Of a stretch of 10,043 bases of DNA, positions 1 through 6,210 are shown piece by piece. The notes beneath the pieces are model-generated. The model was given only the letters and a program-made list of their open reading frames with translations. It made no database searches and was not told where the DNA came from. The stretch lies in contig JAJYYS010000048.1 of NCBI GenBank assembly GCA_021800745.1, positions 1 to 10,043 of the forward strand, read 5' to 3'. Position 1 is the stretch's first letter. Each line of letters starts with the position of its first letter. This stretch comes from a bacterium (GTDB taxonomy: Bacteria > SZUA-79 > Acidulodesulfobacterales > Acidulodesulfobacteraceae). A program made the translations under genes and the position numbers.

Positions 1-48
1 TTTAATCGTATTAAATTAATTAATCAAATTATGTAAAAAAAATCAGCC

Positions 49-53
49 GGAGG
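49..53 (+). promoter_or_regulatory. Shine-Dalgarno of uppP
   Basis: GGAGG lies 6 nt before the ATG at 60, an ideal distance, and it fixes the start of the undecaprenyl-diphosphatase gene. The 48 bases upstream are AT-rich. I see no convincing -35/-10 pair there and no open frame belonging to a preceding gene. Confidence 0.8.
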
Positions 54-59
54 CGCGAT

Positions 60-905
60 ATGATACATCTTTCTTTTTTTCATGCCCTTATTCTTGCAGT
101 TATTCAGGGGGTTACGGAGCTTTTCCCCGTTTCGAGCTTAGCCCACGGCGTTATAATTCCCGCCATTTTGGGGTGGAAAATAAACCGGCAGGCTGAAGGT
201 TTTCTGCCTTTTTTGGTAGTTCTTCATCTCGGAACGGCTCTTGCGCTGCTTATATATTTTTATAAAGACTGGATTAATTTATTTAAGGGATTTTTTACCG
301 GCTTAAAAAATAAAAACCTCAATGCGAACGAAGATTCCAAAACTTTATACCTGCTTGCGCTTGCGACCGTTCCGGCGGGATTAATCGGACTTTTGTTCGT
401 TCATAAGCTGAAAAAACTATTCGGTATTACGTCTATAGCGGGAGTTTTTCTTATGGTAAACGGCGTCATATTATATCTCGGCGAGAAGCGTAGAAGAAAA
501 CAGGGTATAGCAAAGATTTCCGATATGACTATTACCGCCGCCCTTATTATAGGGGTATTTCAGTCGTTTGCATTGATTCCGGGAATATCCCGCTCCGCGA
601 TAACCATGGTTGCCGCGCTTTATTTAGGCTTTAAGCATGAATATGCCGCAAAATTTTCTTTTCTTCTGGCAACGCCTATTATTCTTGCCGCCGGACTTTT
701 AGAAGTACCGAAGATGCTCAAACTGCATATGTTTCATTTTACGGCGGTTTCTATAGCAAGCGGCTTGGTCGCCGGTATTGCCGCATATTTGAGCGTTTAC
801 GCCCTTATGAAATATTTTAACAAATACGAAATAAACGCTCTTTACCCCTTTGCTTTTTACTGCATAATTTTCGGCGCTTTCGTTCTTACCTACAGGTTTA
901 TTTAA
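60..905 (+). CDS. uppP: Undecaprenyl-diphosphatase (UppP/BacA family)
   Basis: This integral membrane phosphatase converts undecaprenyl diphosphate to the monophosphate, recycling the lipid carrier for peptidoglycan and other surface polymers. Extra copies are known to give bacitracin resistance. The 281-residue length is near the family norm (about 270), and the protein is a series of hydrophobic segments. The first family motif is visible as Q16-x3-E20 followed by Ser25, Ser26 and His29. The second, PGISRSAIT, is at 174-182 and includes the catalytic-type Arg178. The Q/E position is Gln, which the family's (E/Q)xxxE motif allows. The motif after it reads FPVSSLAHG where E. coli has LPVSSTGHM, so this is a divergent subtype with the key Ser, Glu, His and Arg kept. 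The start is set by the GGAGG just upstream. It is probably transcribed separately from the gene at 985, which has its own promoter. Confidence 0.95.
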   Translation: MIHLSFFHALILAVIQGVTELFPVSSLAHGVIIPAILGWKINRQAEGFLPFLVVLHLGTALALLIYFYKDWINLFKGFFTGLKNKNLNANEDSKTLYLLALATVPAGLIGLLFVHKLKKLFGITSIAGVFLMVNGVILYLGEKRRRKQGIAKISDMTITAALIIGVFQSFALIPGISRSAITMVAALYLGFKHEYAAKFSFLLATPIILAAGLLEVPKMLKLHMFHFTAVSIASGLVAGIAAYLSVYALMKYFNKYEINALYPFAFYCIIFGAFVLTYRFI

Positions 906-936
906 TTAAAAATTATATTATTTTATATTTTAATTG

Positions 937-945
937 TGATATAAT
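937..945 (+). promoter_or_regulatory. Extended -10 promoter upstream of the recombinase gene
   Basis: The bases TGATATAAT match the extended -10 consensus (TGn followed by TATAAT at 940-945). At 17-bp spacing the -35 position (917-922) reads ATTATT, a poor match, which is common for extended -10 promoters. Transcription would start near 951-953, giving a leader of about 33 nt before the ATG at 985. The whole gap is nearly pure A/T, so a chance TATAAT is possible, but the added TG at the correct distance raises confidence. Confidence 0.5.
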
Positions 946-984
946 ATTAATTTTCAATAAAATTTTTACTAAGAATACCGGCTG

Positions 985-1971
985 ATGGAAGATTTTTTAA
1001 AAGATTTTGCGAAGCATATTAAACTCGAAAAAAATCATTCTTATAATACGGTTCTGGCATACGTATCCGACGTCAGGGCTTTTATATTATACCTTGAAGA
1101 AGAAACATCCGTAAATTCCATGGAAGACGTTACCGAATTCGAGATAAAAGGATATTTAAGCAAGATTTACGAGAGCGTCAAGAAGACGAGTCTTGCGAGA
1201 AAGATAGAATCCATAAAATCGTTTTTCAATTTTCTGGAAAAAAAACATATATTAAAACAAAATCCGGCTTTTTTGATAGACCTTCCGAAAGTAGAAAAGA
1301 AACTGCCTTTTTTCTTAACGGCGAAAGAGGCTGATTTTTTGCTGAATAATTATTTAGGCCTTAAGTTAAAAAAGGATAAGTTAGACGGGATTAAAGGCTA
1401 TCCGCCTGAGCCCGGCGATTCAATCCTGCTTGCGATACCTGAACCGTCAAGATATTTCGAAGCTCTTAGAAACGACTTGATTTTAGAATTGTTATACGGC
1501 AGCGGGTTGAGGGTGAGCGAGCTGATTTTCGTTAAAAAAACAGATTTGGAATTGGAAAAAGGCGGCGGTTATGTAAGAGTTTTGGGAAAAGGCTCTAAGC
1601 AGAGAATCGTTCCGCTTACGGAAATTACCGCCAAAAAAATAAAGGCGTGGTCGGGCTGCTTATCCGCAATAGGTTTAATCCCGAAAGATGGATATATCAT
1701 TATCAACAAAAAAGGCCTGCATCTTACCAGAAGGACGGTCCACAGGATAGTTAAGGAATCCATGCTAATAACGGGGCAGTTTAAAAACATTTCGCCGCAC
1801 AGTTTAAGACATTCTTTCGCAACCAACCTTTTAGACAACGGAGCGGATTTAAGGTCTATTCAGGATATGCTCGGTCATTCCAATCTGGCTACGACGGAAA
1901 AATACACCCATTTAAGCATTAAAAAACTTATAGACGTTTACAATAAAGCTCATCCGCTTTCAGGGAAATAA
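985..1971 (+). CDS. xerC: XerC/XerD-type tyrosine recombinase
   Basis: This is a site-specific recombinase of the integrase family that resolves chromosome dimers at dif near the replication terminus. An N-terminal SAM-like DNA-binding domain covers about residues 1-100, and the catalytic domain follows. The full active site is visible: Arg176 in GSGLRVSEL, Lys in the GKGSKQR hairpin (201-207), His272 and Arg275 in HSLRHSFAT, His298 in LGHSN, and the nucleophile Tyr307 in EKYTHL. At 328 residues it is longer than the usual roughly 300. The excess lies in an insertion at about 121-160, just before the first catalytic block. The position beside hslVU matches the xerC/codV arrangement known from other bacteria, so I prefer XerC, although XerD or a single-recombinase type cannot be excluded. 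No strong SD precedes the ATG. A phage integrase is less likely because no phage genes or att site lie nearby. Confidence 0.88.
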   Translation: MEDFLKDFAKHIKLEKNHSYNTVLAYVSDVRAFILYLEEETSVNSMEDVTEFEIKGYLSKIYESVKKTSLARKIESIKSFFNFLEKKHILKQNPAFLIDLPKVEKKLPFFLTAKEADFLLNNYLGLKLKKDKLDGIKGYPPEPGDSILLAIPEPSRYFEALRNDLILELLYGSGLRVSELIFVKKTDLELEKGGGYVRVLGKGSKQRIVPLTEITAKKIKAWSGCLSAIGLIPKDGYIIINKKGLHLTRRTVHRIVKESMLITGQFKNISPHSLRHSFATNLLDNGADLRSIQDMLGHSNLATTEKYTHLSIKKLIDVYNKAHPLSGK

Positions 1972-1981
1972 ACCGGCATAG

Positions 1982-2049
1982 ATTCCTGCCGTCTTCTGCC
2001 TGCATCAAAGGCATGCTTTGATAAACGCAGGCAGAAGATATGCAGGAAT
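1982..2049. repeat. Nested imperfect inverted repeat, probable extragenic palindromic element
   Basis: Three stems nest inside one another. The outer arms are ATTCCTGC (1982-1989) and GCAGGAAT (2042-2049). The middle arms are TCTTCTGCCTGC (1992-2003) and GCAGGCAGAAGA (2027-2038). The inner arms are ATCAAAG (2004-2010) and CTTTGAT (2016-2022), with a 5-nt loop. Only a CG/TAT internal loop and a 4-nt AAAC bulge interrupt 27 paired positions. It is markedly more GC-rich than the surrounding gap. The outer arm followed by GACA resembles the ATTCC(C/T)GC...GC(G/A)GGAAT palindromes found as dispersed intergenic repeats in many Proteobacteria. It could also act as an RNA hairpin that protects or ends the recombinase transcript, but no T-tract follows on either strand. 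The pairing is read directly; the element class is inferred. Confidence 0.85.
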
Positions 2050-2085
2050 GACATAAACTAATTATTTATTGATTAAATTTAATAC

Positions 2086-2090
2086 GGGAG
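2086..2090 (+). promoter_or_regulatory. Shine-Dalgarno of hslV
   Basis: GGGAG stands 10 nt before the ATG at 2101. It supports this start, and therefore the 13-residue propeptide, over any internal start. The AT-rich stretch between the palindrome and this site (2050-2085) is the likely place for an operon promoter, but I could not pick a convincing -35/-10 pair. Confidence 0.65.
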
Positions 2091-2100
2091 AAATAGATTA

Positions 2101-2655
2101 ATGGATAACGGCAATAGCGAAGGAATAAAACTTCTGGGAACGACTATCATAACCGTCAGGCGCAAGGGACGGGTAGTCGTAGCCGGAGACGGTCAGGTTA
2201 CGCTCGGAAATACTATTATGAAGCATAACGCAAGAAAAGTAAGACGGCTTTACAACGATAAAGTGATAGCCGGATTTGCCGGAGCAACCGCCGACGCTTT
2301 TACTCTTTTCGAGAAAATGGAAGAAAAACTTTCCAAATACAACGGAAGCGTTAAAAGGGCGAGCGTAGAACTTGCCAAGGACTGGCGGACTGATAAAATA
2401 TTGAGGCGGCTGGAAGCTATGATGATAGTAGTCGATAAAACCGATTCTTTCGTAATATCGGGAGCCGGTGACGTTATAGAACCCGATGAAGATGCTTTGT
2501 CCATCGGTTCAGGCGCTCCTTATGCGCTGGCATGCGCGCTCGGTTTGCTGGAAAAAACGGATTTGAGCGCAAAGGAAATAGCGGAATATTCGATGAAAAC
2601 GGCTGCCCGCATCTGCATTTATACTAACGAAAATATAATAACAGAGGAGATATAA
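2101..2655 (+). CDS. hslV: ATP-dependent protease peptidase subunit HslV (ClpQ)
   Basis: This is the proteolytic subunit of the cytoplasmic HslUV protease, a threonine peptidase related to the proteasome beta subunit that assembles as a double hexamer. The family TTI...R start of the mature chain is at 14-16, so Thr14 should become the N-terminal nucleophile after removal of a 13-residue propeptide. E. coli HslV loses only its methionine at this point. The proteasome-like Asp30 (AGDGQ) and Lys46 (ARKVRRL) align with mature E. coli Asp17 and Lys33. [14 protein letters not shown] (58-71), the AKDWRTD stretch and IGSG are also conserved. The length is 184 residues against 176 in E. coli, and the propeptide accounts for the difference. 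hslU starts 8 bp after its TAA, which fits coupled production of the two subunits. Confidence 0.96.
   Translation: MDNGNSEGIKLLGTTIITVRRKGRVVVAGDGQVTLGNTIMKHNARKVRRLYNDKVIAGFAGATADAFTLFEKMEEKLSKYNGSVKRASVELAKDWRTDKILRRLEAMMIVVDKTDSFVISGAGDVIEPDEDALSIGSGAPYALACALGLLEKTDLSAKEIAEYSMKTAARICIYTNENIITEEI
2645..2649 (+). promoter_or_regulatory. Distant Shine-Dalgarno of hslU, inside hslV
   Basis: AGGAG lies in the last codons of hslV, 14 nt before the hslU ATG at 2664, which is longer than the usual 5-10 nt. No other ATG, GTG or TTG in this frame is closer, so translation may rely partly on coupling with hslV termination at 2653-2655. Confidence 0.5.
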
Positions 2656-2663
2656 TAATAGAC

Positions 2664-4091
2664 ATGGCAAATAAAACGTCGATAGGCAAAGTTAATGCGA
2701 ACGGGGCTAATGGGGCAGGCAAAATAGATGTTCTTACGCCGAAAGAAATAACTAAGGAACTCGACAAATACGTTATAGGGCAGGACAAGGCTAAAAAATC
2801 TGTTGCCGTAGCGTTAAGAACGCGTTTCAGAAGAAACAACGTTCCGGATGAAATAAGAGAAGACATAGTTCCGAAAAATATCTTATTAATAGGTCCCACC
2901 GGTGTAGGTAAAACCGAAATAGCAAGGCGTATCGCCAAACTTTCCGATTCCCCTTTTATAAAGGTCGAAGCGTCAAAGTTTACGGAAGTCGGCTATATGG
3001 GACGCGACGTCGAATCGATGGTTAGAGACCTTGTAGAAACAGCTTTTATAAACGAAAAAGCTAAAGAAACCGAGCAGGTTATCGACAAAGCCAAACAAAA
3101 TGCCGAGGAACTGCTTTTAGACCTTCTTGTAGCTCCGCCTCCCAAAGTTTCTAAGAAAAACGGGGGACAGCCGGGCGCCGAAGGAGCGGAAAAAACCAGC
3201 TATGCCAATACAAGGGAAAAATTCAGGAAAATGTTTTTAGAAGGAAAGTTAGACGACAGATTCGTAGAAATGGAGGTTAAATCTTCCGCCAGACCTCCGA
3301 TTCCGGTCATAGAAATATTTTCCCAATCAGGGATAGACGACATAGGACAGGATTTTAAAGATATATTTTCTAATATCTTCCCGAAGCAGAAAAAAATAGA
3401 AAAGGTTAGGGTTTCCGAGGCTTTCGACATATTAGTCCGCGAAGAGAGCGAAAGACTTGTCGATAACGATAAGGTCGTCCAGAACGCAATCCAAAGAGTT
3501 GAAAACTCAGGCTTAATATTCGTCGATGAAATAGATAAAATAGCTTCGAGGGAAAAATCTTACGGTCCCGATATTTCGAGAGAAGGCGTTCAGAGGGATT
3601 TACTGCCGATAATAGAAGGCTCCAACGTTATGACGAAATACGGAATCGTAAAAACCGACCATATTTTATTTATCGCAGCAGGCGCTTTTCATGTTTCCAA
3701 ACCGTCGGATTTAATTCCCGAGCTTCAAGGAAGGTTTCCTATCAGGGTAGAGATGGATTCGCTGTCTAAAAAAGAATTCGTAAGGATATTAAAAGAACCG
3801 AAAGGAGCGTTAATCAAACAGTATTACGAGCTTCTTAAAACGGAAAACGTGAGCCTAAACTTTACGGAAGACGGAATCGAAAGAATCGCCGAAATTGCGG
3901 AAGAGGTCAATCTTAAGACCGAAAATATCGGAGCTAGAAGGCTTCATACAATTTTAGAAAGGGTCATGGAAGACGTTTCTTTCGAAGCTCCTTATAAGAC
4001 GGCAAAAAAAGTTTTAATAAATAAGGATTATATAGACGAAAGGCTTAAGGATATAATAAAAGACGAGGACCTTTCGAGGTATATACTTTAA
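2664..4091 (+). CDS. hslU: ATP-dependent protease ATPase subunit HslU (ClpY)
   Basis: This AAA+ unfoldase forms hexameric rings that feed substrates into HslV. In order: the conserved N-terminal block TPKEITKELDKYVIGQ (25-40), Walker A GPTGVGKT (77-84), the pore loop GYMG (110-113), the intermediate (I) domain at about 130-260, Walker B LIFVDEIDK (284-292), the GPDISREGVQRDLLP stretch (301-315), sensor-2 GARRL (423-427), and the C-terminal tail DLSRYIL (469-475) that docks into HslV. It has 475 residues against about 443 in E. coli. About 20 extra residues are an N-terminal extension rich in Asn, Gly and Ala, and no alternative start codon would remove it. The pore loop has Met where GYVG is usual, while the Tyr that grips substrate is kept. 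Identity is very secure. Confidence 0.97.
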   Translation: MANKTSIGKVNANGANGAGKIDVLTPKEITKELDKYVIGQDKAKKSVAVALRTRFRRNNVPDEIREDIVPKNILLIGPTGVGKTEIARRIAKLSDSPFIKVEASKFTEVGYMGRDVESMVRDLVETAFINEKAKETEQVIDKAKQNAEELLLDLLVAPPPKVSKKNGGQPGAEGAEKTSYANTREKFRKMFLEGKLDDRFVEMEVKSSARPPIPVIEIFSQSGIDDIGQDFKDIFSNIFPKQKKIEKVRVSEAFDILVREESERLVDNDKVVQNAIQRVENSGLIFVDEIDKIASREKSYGPDISREGVQRDLLPIIEGSNVMTKYGIVKTDHILFIAAGAFHVSKPSDLIPELQGRFPIRVEMDSLSKKEFVRILKEPKGALIKQYYELLKTENVSLNFTEDGIERIAEIAEEVNLKTENIGARRLHTILERVMEDVSFEAPYKTAKKVLINKDYIDERLKDIIKDEDLSRYIL

Positions 4092-4112
4092 TAATATTTA
4101 TAAATTATAATT

Positions 4113-4961
4113 ATGGAAGAATACATAAAAAAAGCAAAGGTTTTGCTTGAGGCTCTGCCATATATCCAAAAATTTACTTCAAAAACCTTCGTGATAAAAT
4201 TCGGCGGTTCTATAGCCGCGGACGACGAATTAAAAGAGAGTTTTATTAAAGATATCATTCTTTTAAAGCTTGTCGGAATAAATATAATTATCGTTCACGG
4301 CGGCGGAAAAGAAATAGACGGTCTTTTAACCAAGCTGAATATCGGCGTAAATTTTCACGAAGGCCACCGTATTACCGATGAAAATACTATGGAAGTCGTC
4401 GAAATGGTTTTATCGGGGAAAATAAATAAAGACCTTGTCGCGTTGATAAATAAATTCGGCGGACGCGCCTGCGGTTTGTCCGGCAAAGACGGAAATCTTA
4501 TTACTGCAAAAAAGCTCAAAACCGAAAAAGTCGATCTTGGTTTTGTGGGCGAAGTCAAGCATGTCGATAAAAAAATACTATTGACCCTCGACCCATCGTT
4601 TATCCCGGTAATCGCCCCCGTAAGCATGGACGATCAGGGCAGGACGCTTAATATTAATGCCGACCTTGTCGCATCAGCCGTAGCGGCGGAGCTTGAAGCC
4701 GAAAAACTTATAATCTTATCGGATCGGGACGGACTTTTAAATGCGGACAATGAGCTTATCCCTTCGGTTAAAACCGGAGACATTAAAAGCATGATTAAAG
4801 AAGGGGTTATTTACGGAGGAATGATACCGAAGGCAAATTCCTGCGTAGATGCGGTAAAGTTGGGAGTCAAAAAGGTTCATATAATAAACGGTTCCATTCC
4901 CCATGCAGTTTTGCTGGAGATATTTACCAAAAAAGGAATAGGAACCCAGATTTCAAATTAG
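4113..4961 (+). CDS. argB: Acetylglutamate kinase (arginine-sensitive type)
   Basis: This enzyme phosphorylates N-acetyl-L-glutamate with ATP, the second step of arginine synthesis, in the cytoplasm. It belongs to the amino acid kinase family. Visible motifs are KFGGS (29-33, phosphate-binding Lys29), HGGGKEI (62-68), GHRITDENTMEVVEMVLSG (84-102), GLSGKDG (121-127), LSDRDGLL (202-209) and GGMIPK (235-240, with the second catalytic-type Lys240). The protein has 282 residues and an N-terminal helix (about 3-20, ending LPYIQKF). Arginine-inhibited hexameric enzymes of Thermotoga and Pseudomonas have this helix, while the 258-residue unregulated E. coli enzyme lacks it. Inference: arginine feeds back on this step, and acetyl groups are recycled by ArgJ encoded elsewhere. 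No SD precedes the ATG, which lies 21 bp after hslU. It is the only gene here that ends in TAG. Confidence 0.96.
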   Translation: MEEYIKKAKVLLEALPYIQKFTSKTFVIKFGGSIAADDELKESFIKDIILLKLVGINIIIVHGGGKEIDGLLTKLNIGVNFHEGHRITDENTMEVVEMVLSGKINKDLVALINKFGGRACGLSGKDGNLITAKKLKTEKVDLGFVGEVKHVDKKILLTLDPSFIPVIAPVSMDDQGRTLNINADLVASAVAAELEAEKLIILSDRDGLLNADNELIPSVKTGDIKSMIKEGVIYGGMIPKANSCVDAVKLGVKKVHIINGSIPHAVLLEIFTKKGIGTQISN

Positions 4962-4968
4962 AAAGAGG
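4962..4968 (+). promoter_or_regulatory. Shine-Dalgarno of argD
   Basis: AAAGAGG begins immediately after the argB TAG and lies 6 nt before the ATG at 4975. It is a good SD that fixes the argD start. Confidence 0.7.
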
Positions 4969-4974
4969 CGCACG

Positions 4975-6195
4975 ATGAATACTAAAGAACTTACCGATAA
5001 ATATATAATGAATACTTACGGCAGATTCGATTTAACCTTGATTAAAGGGGACGGCTGTATCTTATACGATGAAAACGGAAAAAAATACATAGATTTTGCT
5101 TCGGGAATTGCGGTAAATAATTTAGGGTATAATAATCATGCGATAAATTCTGCCGTGATAAACCAGATAAAAAAGTTAATTCATGTATCCAACTATTTTT
5201 ATACCGAACCGCAGGCTCTGCTTGCCGAGAAACTGTGCAAGAATTCATTTGCCGATAAGGTTTTTTTCTGTAACAGCGGGGCGGAAAGCGTCGAAGGGGC
5301 AATCAAACTTGCAAGAATATACGCGAAAAAATTTTCAAAAAGAGGATATAAGGTAATAGCAATGGAGAATTCTTTTCACGGAAGAACCTTCGGAGCGCTT
5401 TCGGCAACGGGACAGGACAAGTATCATAAAGGTTTCGAACCTCTGCTTGAAGGCTTTACTCATGTAAAATTCAACGATTTATCCGCCGTAGAGAAATTAA
5501 TTAACAGCGCAGGCGGAAACGCCGGTAACGGAAAAGACTATTGCGCAGTAATAGTCGAGCCCGTGCAGGGAGAAGGCGGCGTTAATATCGCTGATAAAGG
5601 ATACATAAAATCTTTGAGGGATTTAACCGCAGAAAACGATGTGGCTTTAATTTTCGACGAGGTTCAGGTCGGACTCGGCAGAACCGGAAAACTTTTTGCC
5701 TATATGAATTACGGCGTAGAACCGGACGTTATGACGCTTGCGAAACCTCTTGCGGGCGGACTTCCGATAGGCGCGGTGCTGGCAAAAGATAAAATTGCAA
5801 AAGCGTTCGAACCCGGCAACCATGCTTCGACTTTCGGAGGAGGACCGCTGATAACGGCCGCGGCCAATGCCTTTATCGACGAAATAACCAAGGAAGATTT
5901 TCTCGACGAAGTTTTAAAAACGGGGAATTATATAAAATCCAAATTAGACGAATTAAAGCTCGATTTTTCCGAATTCATTAAAGATGTTAGAAATATTGGA
6001 TTAATCGGCGCAATCGAGTTTTATGAGATTAAGTCAAAAGACGTAGCCGTTAAATTAATCGAAGAAGGATTTTTGACGACGGCGGTTCAGGATAAAATAT
6101 TAAGGCTCACGCCGCCGTTAATTATCAAAAAAGGCGACGTCGATTTATTAATAGAATCCATCGTTAATATCCTTAACGGTCATTACAATAAATAA
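4975..6195 (+). CDS. argD: Acetylornithine aminotransferase
   Basis: This PLP-dependent class III aminotransferase exchanges the amino group between glutamate and N-acetylglutamate semialdehyde to form N-acetylornithine. Motifs in order: DFASGIAVNNLGY (40-52), the PLP phosphate-binding CNSGAESVEGAIKLAR (99-114), FHGRTFG (134-140), EPVQGEGG (195-202), FDEVQVGLGRTG (227-238, with cofactor-binding Asp228), TLAKPLAGGLPIGA (254-267, with Schiff-base Lys257), and HASTFGGGPL (283-292). At 406 residues it has the usual family length. It sits directly after argB, with argF following 15 bp later, which supports ArgD over other class III aminotransferases such as ornithine-oxo-acid or GABA enzymes. In some bacteria ArgD also serves as succinyldiaminopimelate aminotransferase in lysine synthesis, and that remains possible here. 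Confidence 0.95.
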   Translation: MNTKELTDKYIMNTYGRFDLTLIKGDGCILYDENGKKYIDFASGIAVNNLGYNNHAINSAVINQIKKLIHVSNYFYTEPQALLAEKLCKNSFADKVFFCNSGAESVEGAIKLARIYAKKFSKRGYKVIAMENSFHGRTFGALSATGQDKYHKGFEPLLEGFTHVKFNDLSAVEKLINSAGGNAGNGKDYCAVIVEPVQGEGGVNIADKGYIKSLRDLTAENDVALIFDEVQVGLGRTGKLFAYMNYGVEPDVMTLAKPLAGGLPIGAVLAKDKIAKAFEPGNHASTFGGGPLITAAANAFIDEITKEDFLDEVLKTGNYIKSKLDELKLDFSEFIKDVRNIGLIGAIEFYEIKSKDVAVKLIEEGFLTTAVQDKILRLTPPLIIKKGDVDLLIESIVNILNGHYNK

Positions 6196-6210
6196 TGCAA
6201 ATAATTTAAT

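Noticed and set aside
1..59. End of an upstream gene or a uppP promoter in the first 59 bases
   Set aside because: All forward frames hit stops quickly or show no protein-like sequence, and no -35/-10 pair with proper spacing is convincing.
904..935. AT-only inverted repeat (AATTAAAA ... TTTTAATT) after uppP as a terminator
   Set aside because: The stem is made only of A-T pairs with a 16-nt loop, so it would be unstable, and such pairing arises easily by chance in this composition. It has no GC-rich stem as in an intrinsic terminator.
1982..2049. Reading the nested palindrome as a classical rho-independent terminator or as a dif site
   Set aside because: No T-tract follows on either strand. 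dif sites are about 28 bp with two 11-bp arms around a 6-bp centre, and these arms and spacers do not match that layout.
985..2049. Recombinase plus palindrome as an integron or integrative element
   Set aside because: The protein resembles housekeeping Xer enzymes next to hslVU, with no cassette array, att direct repeats or cargo genes. Base composition matches its neighbours.
4099..4111. TATAAA and TATAAT boxes just before argB as an internal promoter
   Set aside because: They abut the ATG, so transcription would begin at or inside the start codon. No matching -35 was found, and such hexamers are expected in AT-rich gaps.
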